64,000 bases of DNA from Amyloporia xantha (lineage: Eukaryota; Basidiomycota; Agaricomycetes; Polyporales; Adustoporiaceae). Made by a program: the position numbers and the translations under genes. The notes beneath the pieces are model-generated. The model saw nothing but the letters and a program-made list of their open reading frames with translations, did no database searches and was not told where the DNA came from. The stretch is taken from positions 186,001 through 250,000 of the forward strand of contig JAYKKR010000041.1 of NCBI GenBank assembly GCA_036971615.1, written 5' to 3'. Below, piece by piece: positions 31,410 to 40,979 of the stretch (positions are counted from its first letter, which is position 1; each line of letters starts with the position of its first letter).

Positions 31410-34006
31410 GCAGAAACTTCGGAGAAACTACCTTCGCGGGCGCCCGAAGACTCCGCCTGTTCCGGTCCGGGGCGGGGCGTCTGCTCCCGCTCGGACTCGT
31501 CCGTAACAAACTCGCCCAGCTCGCGCTCACTGTTCTCAGCGGCGGCTGCGGCGGCCTTCTCTGTGCGCTTCCTCTCGGCTATACCCCGGCGGCGCTCGTT
31601 GTCTGCGGTCTTTTCCGCCCTTTGGATGCCTGCGATGGCCGGCACCTTCAGCGGGTGTGCCTTGTGCCACGCGGACTTCTTCTTGTTCCGAACAAACGGG
31701 CACTTGGGCGCGTCCGCGGCATGTCCCCTGACCCCGCAGTTCGGGCAGAAGTAGTGGTCCTCCGGGCAGAAGATCTGGTCGACCTTCTGCGCCGCTCGGG
31801 CCCGAGCGCAGCACGAGCTGTAGAACTCGTGCATGTCAGATTCGTGTGCCTCGCCGCATTTGACGCAGCATTGGTTGTTGACACGGCAGATGGTGACGTG
31901 ATGTCCCCAACGCCAGCATCGAATACACTGGGGCGTGGTCTCGGCTTCCCACCATACCTCCAGCGTCTTGTTCACTCCGAAGAACGAAACTTGCTTACTG
32001 GCCCATTTCTGAGCCACATGTCCGGCGCGCGTGTCCTCGATAGCAAAGACCAGCACTCCTGTTCCATTCTTGGACGACGCCAAGCGCGCCCTAGGCGAAT
32101 TCCCCCAAGGCGGCATAATCTCGCTCAGCTTGGGGTTATTGGTCCGCATCTCTGCTTCCCACTCCGCAGTCGTGTAAGGCACTCGATCCGCGGGCTTGGT
32201 TCCAGGAGGCGCCGGCTTGTAGACCTTTACCGCCTTGATGCTCATGAGCGTGAGCACGTGCTGGTGATCGATGTTGACGATCGCCGGCTCGATGCCGTCC
32301 GTGTGGCAGTCGCCCGACGTAAACATGTAATTACGCTTACGTAGGCTTCCTAACTCCTCCACCGTTGGGCGAGTGAAGAAGGTGATGGCGAGATCCTGGC
32401 CTCTGGGGTGCCAGTGCATCTGCGTGACTCGGTTCTGGGTCCCACAGTCCTCTTGGAACCCCCTGCGTGTCTCCTCCTGGATGCTCTCGAGCGACGAACG
32501 CCCTTCCTCCGGGATAGGAATATTGAACTTGACAGACAGGGTGCGCGATGCATCCTGTCTGCCCTGCAGAGCGACGTGCCTCACCTGCATGCGCTGGGCG
32601 GGAGCCACAGCTTGCTGGGGGGGCGCTACTGGAACGGGGGGCGGGCGAGCGGCGCCGGGGCGCGGACGCGGGTCCTTCGTTGGGGTGGGTCGTCTACCTG
32701 CCGGGCGCTGGGCGCGGAGGTCGATGAATGGGGTGGCAGGCAGGGGAGCCGCCGCGGCAGGGTTGAGACCACGTGCGATGCTAAGCGCTGCCGTGATCGG
32801 AATACTAGGGGCTAGCGCGCCAATACGGGCCGCTTCGCCGAGGGCGCTCCAGTCCATGGAAGAATTGAGCATGAGATCTATCACCTGCTTTTTGTGGGCA
32901 GGCGACTGGGCGCGGGTTGCAGACTCAGAGGGGGCGTCAGCCCGCTTCTTGCCTTTGTCCTTCTTTCCTCCAGCTGACGGTTCCTCAATTCGGACCTGCT
33001 TCGCTGCTGATGACGCCGTGGCCTCCGCGTACGAGGGCTTCTTGGCTACTTCATCGACTCTCCCAGACAGGGTCTTGAGAGTCACGTTGATCTGGGCGAG
33101 CTGCTGCGATATGTCACCGCTTCCGCTCCCTCCCTCCTGAGGGGCCGTCGTCGCTTTGTGGACTTCGTCGACTCTGCGTTTGATGTAGGCTAAGAACTTG
33201 CCCACATTCTCATCGAACGCGGCGAGCTTGGTGCCGATCGATTCGAACTTCTTGACCTGCTCGTCCCTCTCCGCGAGGAGGACACGCATAGTCTCTACAT
33301 TCTCCAGGCCTTCGGACAATACCGACACCTGGGATCGTTCCTCGAGGCCGGCGAGCTGGAACATGAGTCCCATGCACACCATACCTGAATTGAAGGCGTT
33401 GCGCCAATGCCCATATATCTCAGTCGGGTCTTCTTTGAGTTTTACCTGGACGTATCGCTGGAGACGTCCGAAATCTCTCATGATAGCTGAAGACATAGCA
33501 GCGAATGACTCCCCCATGGCCGAAATGAGGTCATCCTCGTCTACGCCTCGCATGCTAAGGTTTCCGTAGAAGACCCGGAGGTCTCCTGGGAGCGCTGGTT
33601 CTTCTGCAGCCTGGGCCGCATGGGACTGGGGGTGCATGATAAGCATCTTATCGATGTTCTCACGCTTATTACTCACCGCTACCGGGGGTGTAGCCTGGTG
33701 GGGGTGAATGGTGAGGTCGTCCTCAGCAGCCTGGAAGGTGCTCGGTACAACGTCGTCTGGGGAATCTTGGTCCATTGGACCTTGACTCGTGGGTTCGAGA
33801 GACTGCTCGCGAGAGCGTCTCCCTTCGACTCGTGCAGTTTCTACTCGTGTCTGAGGGCGCTGAGTATATGGTGTGGTGCTAGGGGCGTCGTTGCGCCCCC
33901 GCGCAGTGGCGGAAGCACTCGTCGTCCGGGTAGGGCCCGTTCGACCAACGACTTGTGGAGTTCCTTGGGATGAGGATGGGGATAGAGGCGAAGGATTGGG
34001 TGCCAT
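31406..34006 (-). CDS. LINE ORF1, gag-like nucleic-acid-binding protein with cysteine knuckles
   Basis: An 866-residue protein beginning MAPNPSPLSPSSSQGTPQVV. The N-terminal region is disordered; the middle is helical (VDEVHKATTAPQEGG). The C-terminal third carries three Cys/His knuckles: CIRCWRWGHHVTIC, CVKCGEAHESDMHEFYSSCC and CPNCGVRGHAADAPKC. This is the ORF1 layout of I/Tad-type LINEs, where the protein coats the element RNA. It ends SEVSA with TGA overlapping the ORF2 start. No frame break is seen. Confidence 0.92.
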   Translation of the reverse strand: MAPNPSPLSPSSSQGTPQVVGRTGPTRTTSASATARGRNDAPSTTPYTQRPQTRVETARVEGRRSREQSLEPTSQGPMDQDSPDDVVPSTFQAAEDDLTIHPHQATPPVAVSNKRENIDKMLIMHPQSHAAQAAEEPALPGDLRVFYGNLSMRGVDEDDLISAMGESFAAMSSAIMRDFGRLQRYVQVKLKEDPTEIYGHWRNAFNSGMVCMGLMFQLAGLEERSQVSVLSEGLENVETMRVLLAERDEQVKKFESIGTKLAAFDENVGKFLAYIKRRVDEVHKATTAPQEGGSGSGDISQQLAQINVTLKTLSGRVDEVAKKPSYAEATASSAAKQVRIEEPSAGGKKDKGKKRADAPSESATRAQSPAHKKQVIDLMLNSSMDWSALGEAARIGALAPSIPITAALSIARGLNPAAAAPLPATPFIDLRAQRPAGRRPTPTKDPRPRPGAARPPPVPVAPPQQAVAPAQRMQVRHVALQGRQDASRTLSVKFNIPIPEEGRSSLESIQEETRRGFQEDCGTQNRVTQMHWHPRGQDLAITFFTRPTVEELGSLRKRNYMFTSGDCHTDGIEPAIVNIDHQHVLTLMSIKAVKVYKPAPPGTKPADRVPYTTAEWEAEMRTNNPKLSEIMPPWGNSPRARLASSKNGTGVLVFAIEDTRAGHVAQKWASKQVSFFGVNKTLEVWWEAETTPQCIRCWRWGHHVTICRVNNQCCVKCGEAHESDMHEFYSSCCARARAAQKVDQIFCPEDHYFCPNCGVRGHAADAPKCPFVRNKKKSAWHKAHPLKVPAIAGIQRAEKTADNERRRGIAERKRTEKAAAAAAENSERELGEFVTDESEREQTPRPGPEQAESSGAREGSFSEVSA

Positions 34007-34058
34007 TTCGGGCGCCTAAGCTAGAAGGTGGTGGTACAGGAACAAGATGCGGCGCACA

Positions 34059-34068
34059 TGTGTGAGTC
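34059..34068. repeat. LINE target site duplication, right copy (TGTGTGAGTC)
   Basis: Identical to 1048-1057. It lies about 50 bp upstream of the ORF1 start, leaving a very short 5' UTR. Confidence 0.85.
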
Positions 34069-34421
34069 GCGACTGACTTTTGCGCTTCTTTAGACTTTCA
34101 CTCGCTCGTTCGACTGGGAAATACATACCTCCCAGAATATCTACTCATTCCACAGAGCCCGTGCAGACTTTTTTTTCCCGATGAACTCAAGCCTCCTCGA
34201 CCACATTTTACGGGATGAGATACTTCCGATTCTATCATGATGGAGTCGATAACTATCTTGAGCTGGAACACAGGAAGTCTGCAAATCTGCTCGTCTTGGA
34301 TTCATCAGCACTTTTGCATATTCCTGACACCCTGACAGCCCTGACATAATTTCGTCAGGCTGTCAGAGCCGTCAGGCCACAGGGACATTAGTTTAAAACC
34401 GAATATAATATGGAAAATAAA

Positions 34422-34503
34422 ATGCACTCATACAGAATTGAACCCCAAGACTTAGACAAACAAGAAGTAAACATTAAGGATGACCACTACACCACAAGAC
34501 CAT
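34422..34503 (-). repeat. tRNA-like module, left arm
   Basis: On the minus strand GTCTTGTGGTGTAGTGGTC contains an A-box (TGGTGTAGTGG) and, 55 bases on, GGTTCAATTC matches a B-box. The module is followed by GCATTTTATTTTCC, also found after the right-arm module. The cloverleaf is imperfect, so it is a tRNA-derived repeat rather than a tRNA gene. Confidence 0.55.
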
Positions 34504-34817
34504 AAATATATCAAACTACTTAAACATTATGCTCTGAAGTTTCTCCAAGGGTTTCAATCTATTTGGACTTCAACAAATTTCGACTTTTTGACTTCTTTTA
34601 TATTGAGTCAATTTAAGCCAGATTAGGGAAATACCAATTCAGATACAGACCTATGCAATGCTGATTATCTTCAAAACAATGTCAAATAGTATTGCATAGA
34701 CTCCACCATTATAATATATCAGGTTGCATGTAATTCCAAGCCTTGTTAGAGTGCACATATTTGAAGACCCTTGGGGATTAATGATGATATATTGATTAAA
34801 TAGTTAGCTCTAAAGAA

Positions 34818-34896
34818 GCTGTTATGGTGTAGTGGTTATGTTGCACTCATACTTATCATATATATTAATGCATGAGTTCAATTCCTGTGAATGGCA
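34818..34896 (+). repeat. tRNA-like module, right arm
   Basis: GCTGTTATGGTGTAGTGGTT has an A-box, and GAGTTCAATTCCTG a B-box. The two ends (GCTGTT and GAATGGC) could pair over six positions counting G-T pairs. The T-stem is poor. It is followed by ATTTTATTTTCAG, as in the left-arm module. Confidence 0.55.
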
Positions 34897-35316
34897 TTTT
34901 ATTTTCAGAGTTTTAGTTAGTTCTCTGACAAACACTGACAACCCTGAGCATCCTGATGGGTTTTTTCTGATGGAGTATCTAACCCAAACTGACAGCTGGT
35001 GTCCTGACATCCCTGACAGGTCCTGAAAGGCCCTGACAAGCCGTTTGTCAGGGCTGTCAGGGCATTTGCAGAAGTTCTGATGTTTTAAACTATGCTTCTT
35101 ACAATTGCAGTCGCATATATCGTTTTTTGAAGGTGACATCATCTGTCAAACGTTTCCAGTATCGGCACCGGTTCAGCATTGGGGTCTCCGTGTCTCTCTC
35201 AGGATGTTGCATGAGGTAACACCAGAAATGGACCCATAAGGATAGGTCATATAAACACTGTTCCCTTCACACTGTCTTGTTCTTTCCACCAGTCACTGGA
35301 GGTATGCGCATCCTAC

Positions 35317-36165
35317 ATGTCGTCCTACTTGGTTACAGGTGCTAGCAGGGGCCTTGGCCTCGGCCTCATCAAAGAGCTGGCACGACGTTATCCGGAATAC
35401 GTGGAAAATATGATTGACTGACTGTTATGATGGGTGTACAGCTCCAAGACCCTCACAATGATGTCCTGGCTGCTGCTCGGAACCCCGATGCATCCAGCGG
35501 ACTGCAGGAGTTGGAAGCTAAATATCCTGAGTGTCAACTAGCGACAATTCCATTGGACGTCATCTATGCAGAAAGAGTTCGTCAGGCAGTGGAGTACGCA
35601 GCGGCGCTACTACCGAATGGGCTTTACTGCCTCATCAACAACGCAGGGATCAGTCTCGACCCGTTTGCTACCGCCGGTAACATGTTTGCAATGTATGACA
35701 ACAGCTCTGACACACCATGATGTGCTCTGTTCTTTCTAAATTACACAGCAATCTCGATTTCCTGGAAGAAGAATTATAAGTCAGTGCTATTTCTCCGATT
35801 CGCGTAGCCCGTGCATTCTTGTCTCTCATTCGTCAAGGCAACGACAAGAAGATCGTCTTCATCACGTCTAATCTTGCGTCTGTAGAGCTCGCTCTAGTCT
35901 TCGGCGCGTTTAGCGATACGTACTCGATGGCCAAAGCTGCACTCTAAATGTAGGTCTTGAATATATTCCAATGGCGGCGGCCTCCTACATATCGATCGTC
36001 CAACGTTGATGGAATCCCATGATCCAGGCTCGCTCGTCGATGAGGCACCCATCTACGCCCAGAGGGAATCACCGTAGTTCTTATTCACCCTGGTGAGCCG
36101 TTGTATTACAGTAGTTATCCTTTTTCCCAGTTCGATGAAAAATGGCAGGTTGGGTTACGACAGAT
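35317..36165 (+). pseudogene. SDR pseudogene
   Basis: A full-length-like SDR copy with lesions. Exon 1 (from 35317) has MSSYLVTGASRGLGLGLIKE. The homologous intron donor reads GC instead of GT. Exon 2 has NDVLAAARNPDASSG and LYCLINNAGISLDP. Exon 3 carries an in-frame TAA after FLEEEL (about 35777) and a second after YSMAKAAL (about 35945), which removes the C terminus. Remnants GITVVLIHPG and GWVTTDMGN follow to about 36165. The catalytic Tyr-x3-Lys is present but the protein cannot be made in full. Confidence 0.8.
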
Positions 36166-36570
36166 ATGGGCAACATACTTGATGACCAAGCCGAGCTTTG
36201 CATTCAGATTTGACATCCTCGTCAAGGCAGCCGCCTGTGTCAAATAATGTTTACCAGTGATACTTGCTTTGTAAGAGCTTGAGAAATGACTGAGCCAGTC
36301 GCTAACCTGAATAGCACCGACCGGCGCGGTCATATCAGAGTTATACTCCTGACTAACACATCGCAAACTTCTATCTCCTGACAGAATGTATTAACATTCC
36401 CACTCCCAGTGTTCGATTTGCAACGCTTCTTGGTCATGCGGTATATTCCATGCTTACTCACCTGCCTGGAGCAGGCTTTATCTCACAGAGTCACGTATAT
36501 ATTACTCGCTCAAGCCCTTCTGACTCGCATTCTGTATATCACACTACAGACCCACTTGGACTGGTCGACA
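36166..36570. other. Intergenic stretch between the two plus-strand SDR copies
   Basis: About 400 bp with no supported gene; presumed promoter of the next SDR copy. Confidence 0.4.
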
Positions 36571-37550
36571 ATGCCCTCCTATCTTGTTACTGGGGCTAGT
36601 AGAGGGATTGGACTAGCGATTGTTGAAGAGTTGGTAGGAACGTTCCCTAAGTGTTATGTCATCCATCTGATATGTGTCCGCATCAGCTCAAAGATGATAA
36701 TAATGTCGTGGTAGCTACCGCCCGTAACCCTAGTGGATCCGGTGGTTTGCAGAGTCTGAGGACGATCTACCCCGAGCATAGACTCGCGATCATCAAACTG
36801 GAGGTGACCGACGAGGCAAGTGTTCGGCTAGCCGCACAAGCCGTGTCCACTCTGCTCCCTGACGGCTTGGACTGCATCATCAACAATGCAGCCGTTTCCC
36901 TCCAGCCACTCATTCAGTTTGAAGAATGGTCTGTGAAAATATCACGAGTTCGCAATATAGTCGCTTGTTCAATCACGCTGTTTTTGCAGTGATTTAGATA
37001 TGTTCGAAGAAGAGTTGCGCGTCAATGTGATTTCTCCCGTCCGCGTAGTCCGTGCATTTATGCCTCTTATTCGGAGAGGGAGCGGTAAGAAGGTGGTATT
37101 CATAACGTCCAACGGCGGTTCCCTGGAACTGAATATGCTCCGCGTATCAGCACATTGGCCCAGACTTACTCGGCTTCGAAGGCTGCCCTTAACATGTATG
37201 CTCACAACCTGATCCTTCATTATTCATGACATTGACTCTTCTAGGTTGGCTCGAAAATGGGGCACCTGTGTCTGTGCGGAAGGCATCACTACGGTTCTCG
37301 TTCATCCAGGTGAATGGGCATGTTCCTTCGTGCTTACCACAGTGCTTTAAACTGCGCGATGGACTGTTCAGGTTGGGTGGACACCGACATGGGTAGTACG
37401 GTTGACAACGTGATTCAAGATTACGTGGCTGATATAGAGAAACTAAGCCCTCAAGAATCGGCGGTTGCATGCATCAGGGTCATTACGGAAGCTAAGCTCG
37501 AAGAGGCTGTCCGATACTACAGTTACGATGGGACCCAGCTTCCCTGGTAA
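36571..37550 (+). CDS. Short-chain dehydrogenase/reductase with one apparent frameshift
   Basis: Exon 1 (36571-36633) encodes MPSYLVTGASRGIGLAIVEE. Exon 2 (36687-36928) carries VVVATARNPSGSGG and LDCIINNAAVSLQP. Exon 3 (from 36990) has DLDMFEEELRVNVISPVRVV and KKVVFITSNGGSLELNM. Then YSASKAALNM (catalytic Tyr and Lys) is in another frame: one base appears to be missing between about 37136 and 37162. Later exons give LARKWGTCVCAEGITTVLVH and, after the last intron, GWVDTDMGSTVDN to the stop at 37550. Without the shift the product would be about 250 residues, normal for the family. Either a recent pseudogene or a sequence error. Confidence 0.75.
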
Positions 37551-38156
37551 CTGGAATATTGACCATAACTGCATCATGCTTCGATTCGAAAATAAAACCA
37601 GAGCGTTGTATTCTTTCGTATGTGTCTTCTCAACCTGGTCCTACGGGACCTCGAATGTCTTTACTTCACCTATCTGGCGTCTGGCGTAGCTATCATTCAC
37701 TATGACATCCGATTTGTTTGAGGCACCCTGCCGATATAAACCTACCTGTTGAGCTTCACGCACGAATGTCGCTTTCTTGTCCCAGTCACTCAATGCTACA
37801 CCCACACAGCATACGTTCTTGGATTCAGTAAGTCGCAAATTACCGCCGATCGACCATAATCAAATCTTCCTTGATGTCTGTGTACCAACGACCTGTTAAT
37901 GCTCCATGTCTGCTTACCTGTTATTTTGACATCGTGAGTTCTCAATAAAGACCTGCTGCTGTCACAGTATTGCGTCGTTCAAATTCGAATATCCGAGTCA
38001 TACAGCTCCTCGAAAACAAAAACTAGCAGCACTTCTCATGGACTTCATAAATAATCGCGAGGCTGTCTGGGATGGTTTGAAGACGAGACTCTTACATTTG
38101 TCATAGAACACGATGGGATAAACAACGTCCAATAAATATAATGACGACAATACACT
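37551..38156. other. Intergenic region between convergent SDR and HIS1
   Basis: About 600 bp without a supported gene; it holds the 3' ends of both neighbours. Confidence 0.45.
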
Positions 38157-39396
38157 TCATACTCGACAATTGTCCAGATTGAAAATCAAGATGTCTTCCG
38201 CACCTATTTTCACAAGCTCGTCCATGACGTCCGCTATCCTGTTTTTCTCTACCATGCTGCTCACTGCGACCCAGGCCTCGTCCTCCAACGGGCTGATCGT
38301 CGGTGCGCGTCGCCCAGGCGTGATGGTCGTCGCTGCATGCAGCTTCTCGCGGAGAATGTTGTACTCGCAGACGACGTACTTGCCTGCGGCAATGACACCG
38401 GCTATGCGGCTAGTGATGAGGTTGATGAGAGGTTCAAGAGTGACGTGTTTTGGAACGCTTGATTTGATGAGGACAGCCTCAGACTGGAGCAGTGTAGCAA
38501 TAGCGTGCAGGCCGGCTGCACGCATAGTGTCTCCAGACTCTGCGGAATGTATGAGATGTGTGTATTGTGCAAATCATTCATTTCTTACCGACGAGGTCAA
38601 CTGAGAGGAAATCAGCTCAAAGAGCGCAGTATATTCACGAACCGGGTTTACGCACCGATTCCATCCGCAAGACCTAGCGCACACGCAGCCTCCACACTAC
38701 CCCCAACATACTCAATTTTAGTTCGCTGTTCGCCCGCCAGATTTAATCGATCGTCCATTTTGCTGAAGTATTGACCAGACAGCACTTCGAAGCTGGTGAC
38801 GACACGCTTGCCCGCAAGCTGCTCTACTGTCTGTATGGACCCCGCTTCTGGTACCTGTACTTGAAGTGCGCACTTTCCAAAGTTCAGCTTCAGAACCTCC
38901 GTGACGTGAGCTTCCATCTGGGCCTCCAGAATGACATCCTGTCCCGTAATTCCAAGATCGACGTTACCCTTGCCGACGAAAGAGGGGATGTCGGATGCAG
39001 GGAGGAATACTCTGCTCCTTTATAATTAGACATGCATCCATAAATGACATACAACACTCACAAGGCGATCGGGTGGTTCTTTACGAGGCAGACATCTAGC
39101 CTGTGGTGTCTCCGAAACTGAATATCGGCGCCTGAAATTGACATTGATGATCGGCACAATCGACCTTCATCAGCAAGGCTTACCTGCCAGAAGCTCAAGG
39201 CATTTTTCGTGCAACCGGCCTGTCGATTTCTATCAAAATCCGCATCGAAAGAAATTTGAATCCCTAAATCCACCTTTCTTTGGGATTGCAAATAGAAGGC
39301 GACCATCGAGTGACTCCACGTCTAACTGCTTGTTTAATGAGGATTCGCAAGTGTACCATGTGTAAACTTACTCATGCTGACGTTCATGCCCTAACG
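38157..39396 (-). CDS. HIS1: ATP phosphoribosyltransferase
   Basis: First enzyme of histidine synthesis; joins ATP and PRPP to phosphoribosyl-ATP. Recognised by LLFAIPKKG, GRLHEKCLELLAG, FLPASDIPSFVGKGNVDLGI, TGQDVILEAQ, and the C-terminal PGRRAPTISPLEDEAWVAVS typical of the fungal enzyme. The penultimate region has the family sequence ADGIVDLVESGDTMRAAGL, but IVDLVE is split by two introns around a 12-nt exon (38589-38600). The last exon runs 38539-38157. Start: ATG near 39396 with a GTAAGT donor soon after; the phase of the first exon is not fully resolved. It has at least seven exons. An ATCACGTG box lies at 39518-39525, about 125 bp upstream. HIS1 is usually feedback-inhibited by histidine and under general amino-acid control (family knowledge). 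Confidence 0.9.
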
Positions 39397-39869
39397 ATCG
39401 TAAAGGAGAGTGAAAGAAAGAGACAAGCTGCTTGAGCGCTCTTCGCCATCGAGTCAAGTCTGCAGGGTGGAACTGCTTCGATCTAATCTAATCTCCAAAA
39501 TGACCTCAGCACTGAATATCACGTGTGCGGCGAGTAGTGCAGGCTCGGGTTCTACATTGAAATTCCTGTAATTATGGCAGTCAAAAGTACATTTGGAAGC
39601 CCGTGCAATCCGTGTCCATGCGGTACTAGTACTACATATATCTTCCAGTAGTCAACAGCTAATATTCGACTACAAAACCAAGCATATTCTTCGGCCACAG
39701 CAAGGGAGCGCCAGCCTTTCTACGACGATCAGGTCCATGGCAGCGCTGTCCATTTGTCGGGACCAGAGCCGTCGAAGTACGGGTGCAACATCGGAAAGCC
39801 AGTCACAGAGGTGACGAAACATCAGTCCGGCGGTCCAATCGCTCGACTGTTATGTCGAATGGGTGCCGT
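39397..39869. other. Intergenic region: HIS1 promoter and APS2 3' end
   Basis: About 470 bp. It contains ATCACGTG at 39518-39525. No gene is supported. Confidence 0.5.
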
Positions 39870-40564
39870 TCATTCGAGCTTTTCTAGTTCCTCAAGCCTC
39901 GCCAGTACCACATCCTTGCTTGTCTCTTCGATCTCTCCTGCGAGGAAGACCTCGTCCAGGATAGCATAAACCTGGAACGGCAGTACAGTCAACAGAGATA
40001 AGGTAATTGAAGTCGTCTAAGCGAACCTTGTAGAAGTTAAACACCAGATCCAACTCGCAAACATTGTCGAAGAAAGAGTCTGCGCAAGTGAGCCCGAGAG
40101 TAGTATGAGACATTTTAAGCAACGAACCTAGCACTTCCACGAAGAGGTGAATCGCCTCCAGGTACGCTAGCTCGTTGTCATTCGCATCGACACACACGCA
40201 GAAGAACAGACCGGCGTAGCGTCTGTATACAATCTTCTGGTTCCGGAACTGCGGTAGAAATGCGGTGAGCGGTGACCAATGAACACGTCTACATACGCAC
40301 CTCCACAAAGTTCGATTGGTATTTCTGATCTCGCGGAGCAACAAGTCGATGCACTTCACCACGCAGCCGAACCTATATTATTGCCTCAGGTGAGACAGTC
40401 TACGACTGCACGACAAGCACTCACCTTCTCATCATCATCGTATGGGACATACCATTTCGACAGGCGTGTCTTTCCTTGTCGGTTCTGAATATGAGTTAGT
40501 TTCTGAGGACCAGAAGCTCGCCTTTGTGGTACTTACTGACCTGCACAAGGATGAAGTTGATCAT
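39870..40564 (-). CDS. APS2: AP-2 adaptor complex sigma subunit
   Basis: Small subunit of the clathrin adaptor for endocytosis at the plasma membrane; binds dileucine cargo signals with AP-2 alpha (family knowledge). Six exons: 40564-40541 (MINFILVQ), 40484-40425 ([20 protein letters not shown]), 40372-40301 ([20 protein letters not shown]), 40248-40128 ([20 protein letters not shown]), 40079-40027 ([17 protein letters not shown]) and 39971-39870 ([20 protein letters not shown]). The total is about 143 residues, the family length. All splice sites are GT-AG and motifs are nearly invariant, so the gene is intact. It is transcribed away from TRP4 across a 415-bp shared upstream region. Confidence 0.95.
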
Positions 40565-40943
40565 GGTAAGTATTGAAAGCAACGCTCGCAAGCGCCCAAA
40601 TAGGAGCTCTCAGAATTGGTACCCATCCGGATCCCGAAGTATAGGCTTTAACTTTCCAGTGAACAACGACATGCCTAATAGTAATGGACATCCACAAAAG
40701 ATGGACGGATCCACCAGTAATATTATTACGATGTCAAAGTACAGAGTGGCATGTAAGGCCGAGTGGGAACTGAGCACCTCAACATTCATCATGCATGATC
40801 ACCGTGACCAGTGTCCTGATACCCGTATTACGAGCCCGGTATATGGATCCGAGCCATGAAACATCGGATAGGCGTCAGTTATACGGCGGTGCAGTCGATG
40901 GATCTAGGTGACAATATTGAAAAGGCAGATCCTGAAGCCACTG

Positions 40944-40950
40944 TGAGTCA
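40944..40950. promoter_or_regulatory. Gcn4/CpcA-type site TGAGTCA upstream of TRP4
   Basis: TGAGTCA at 40944-40950 is a perfect match to the TGA(C/G)TCA consensus bound by Gcn4-type regulators of amino-acid synthesis. It lies 30 bp before the TRP4 start, close for a promoter site, so it may fall in the leader. Regulation is inferred from the motif and the pathway. Confidence 0.5.
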
Positions 40951-40979
40951 TACCGCCCACGATTCCCTTACCCCTCACA

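Larger units (their letters stand above)
1058..34058 (-). mobile_element. Non-LTR retrotransposon (LINE, EN-RT-RNase H), about 7.5 kb, split by nested insertions
   Basis: A full-length-looking LINE in minus orientation. Its order is ORF1 (34006-31406), ORF2 endonuclease (31409 to about 30590), ORF2 linker (about 27905-27329), ORF2 RT plus RNase H (4578-1408), then a 3' UTR ending in a poly(A) tail seen as a T-run at 1059-1070. Two elements interrupt it: a gypsy retrotransposon at 4579-27328 and a CTCAGA-ended element at about 27906-30590. Subtracting these leaves about 7.5 kb. A CCHC ORF1, an AP-type endonuclease, RT and a C-terminal RNase H are typical of Tad1/I-group LINEs; the exact clade needs a tree. 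Confidence 0.9.
34303..35082. mobile_element. Small inverted-repeat element with CTGACA arrays and paired tRNA-like modules
   Basis: About 780 bp. The ends are CATCAGCACTTTTGCATAT and, inverted, CATCAGAACTTCTGCAAAT. Next come arrays of CTGACA/TGTCAG (34322-34375 and 34920-35062) in both orientations. Further inside, each arm has a tRNA-like module reading outward. The centre (34505-34815) is AT-rich and nearly free of CpG. No clear target duplication was found. The array-rich ends resemble those of the 27906 element in style but not in sequence. Confidence 0.65.

Noticed and set aside
34422..34896. Functional tRNA genes
   Set aside because: A- and B-boxes are present but T-stem pairing is poor and no good anticodon arm is seen; tRNA-derived repeats are more likely.
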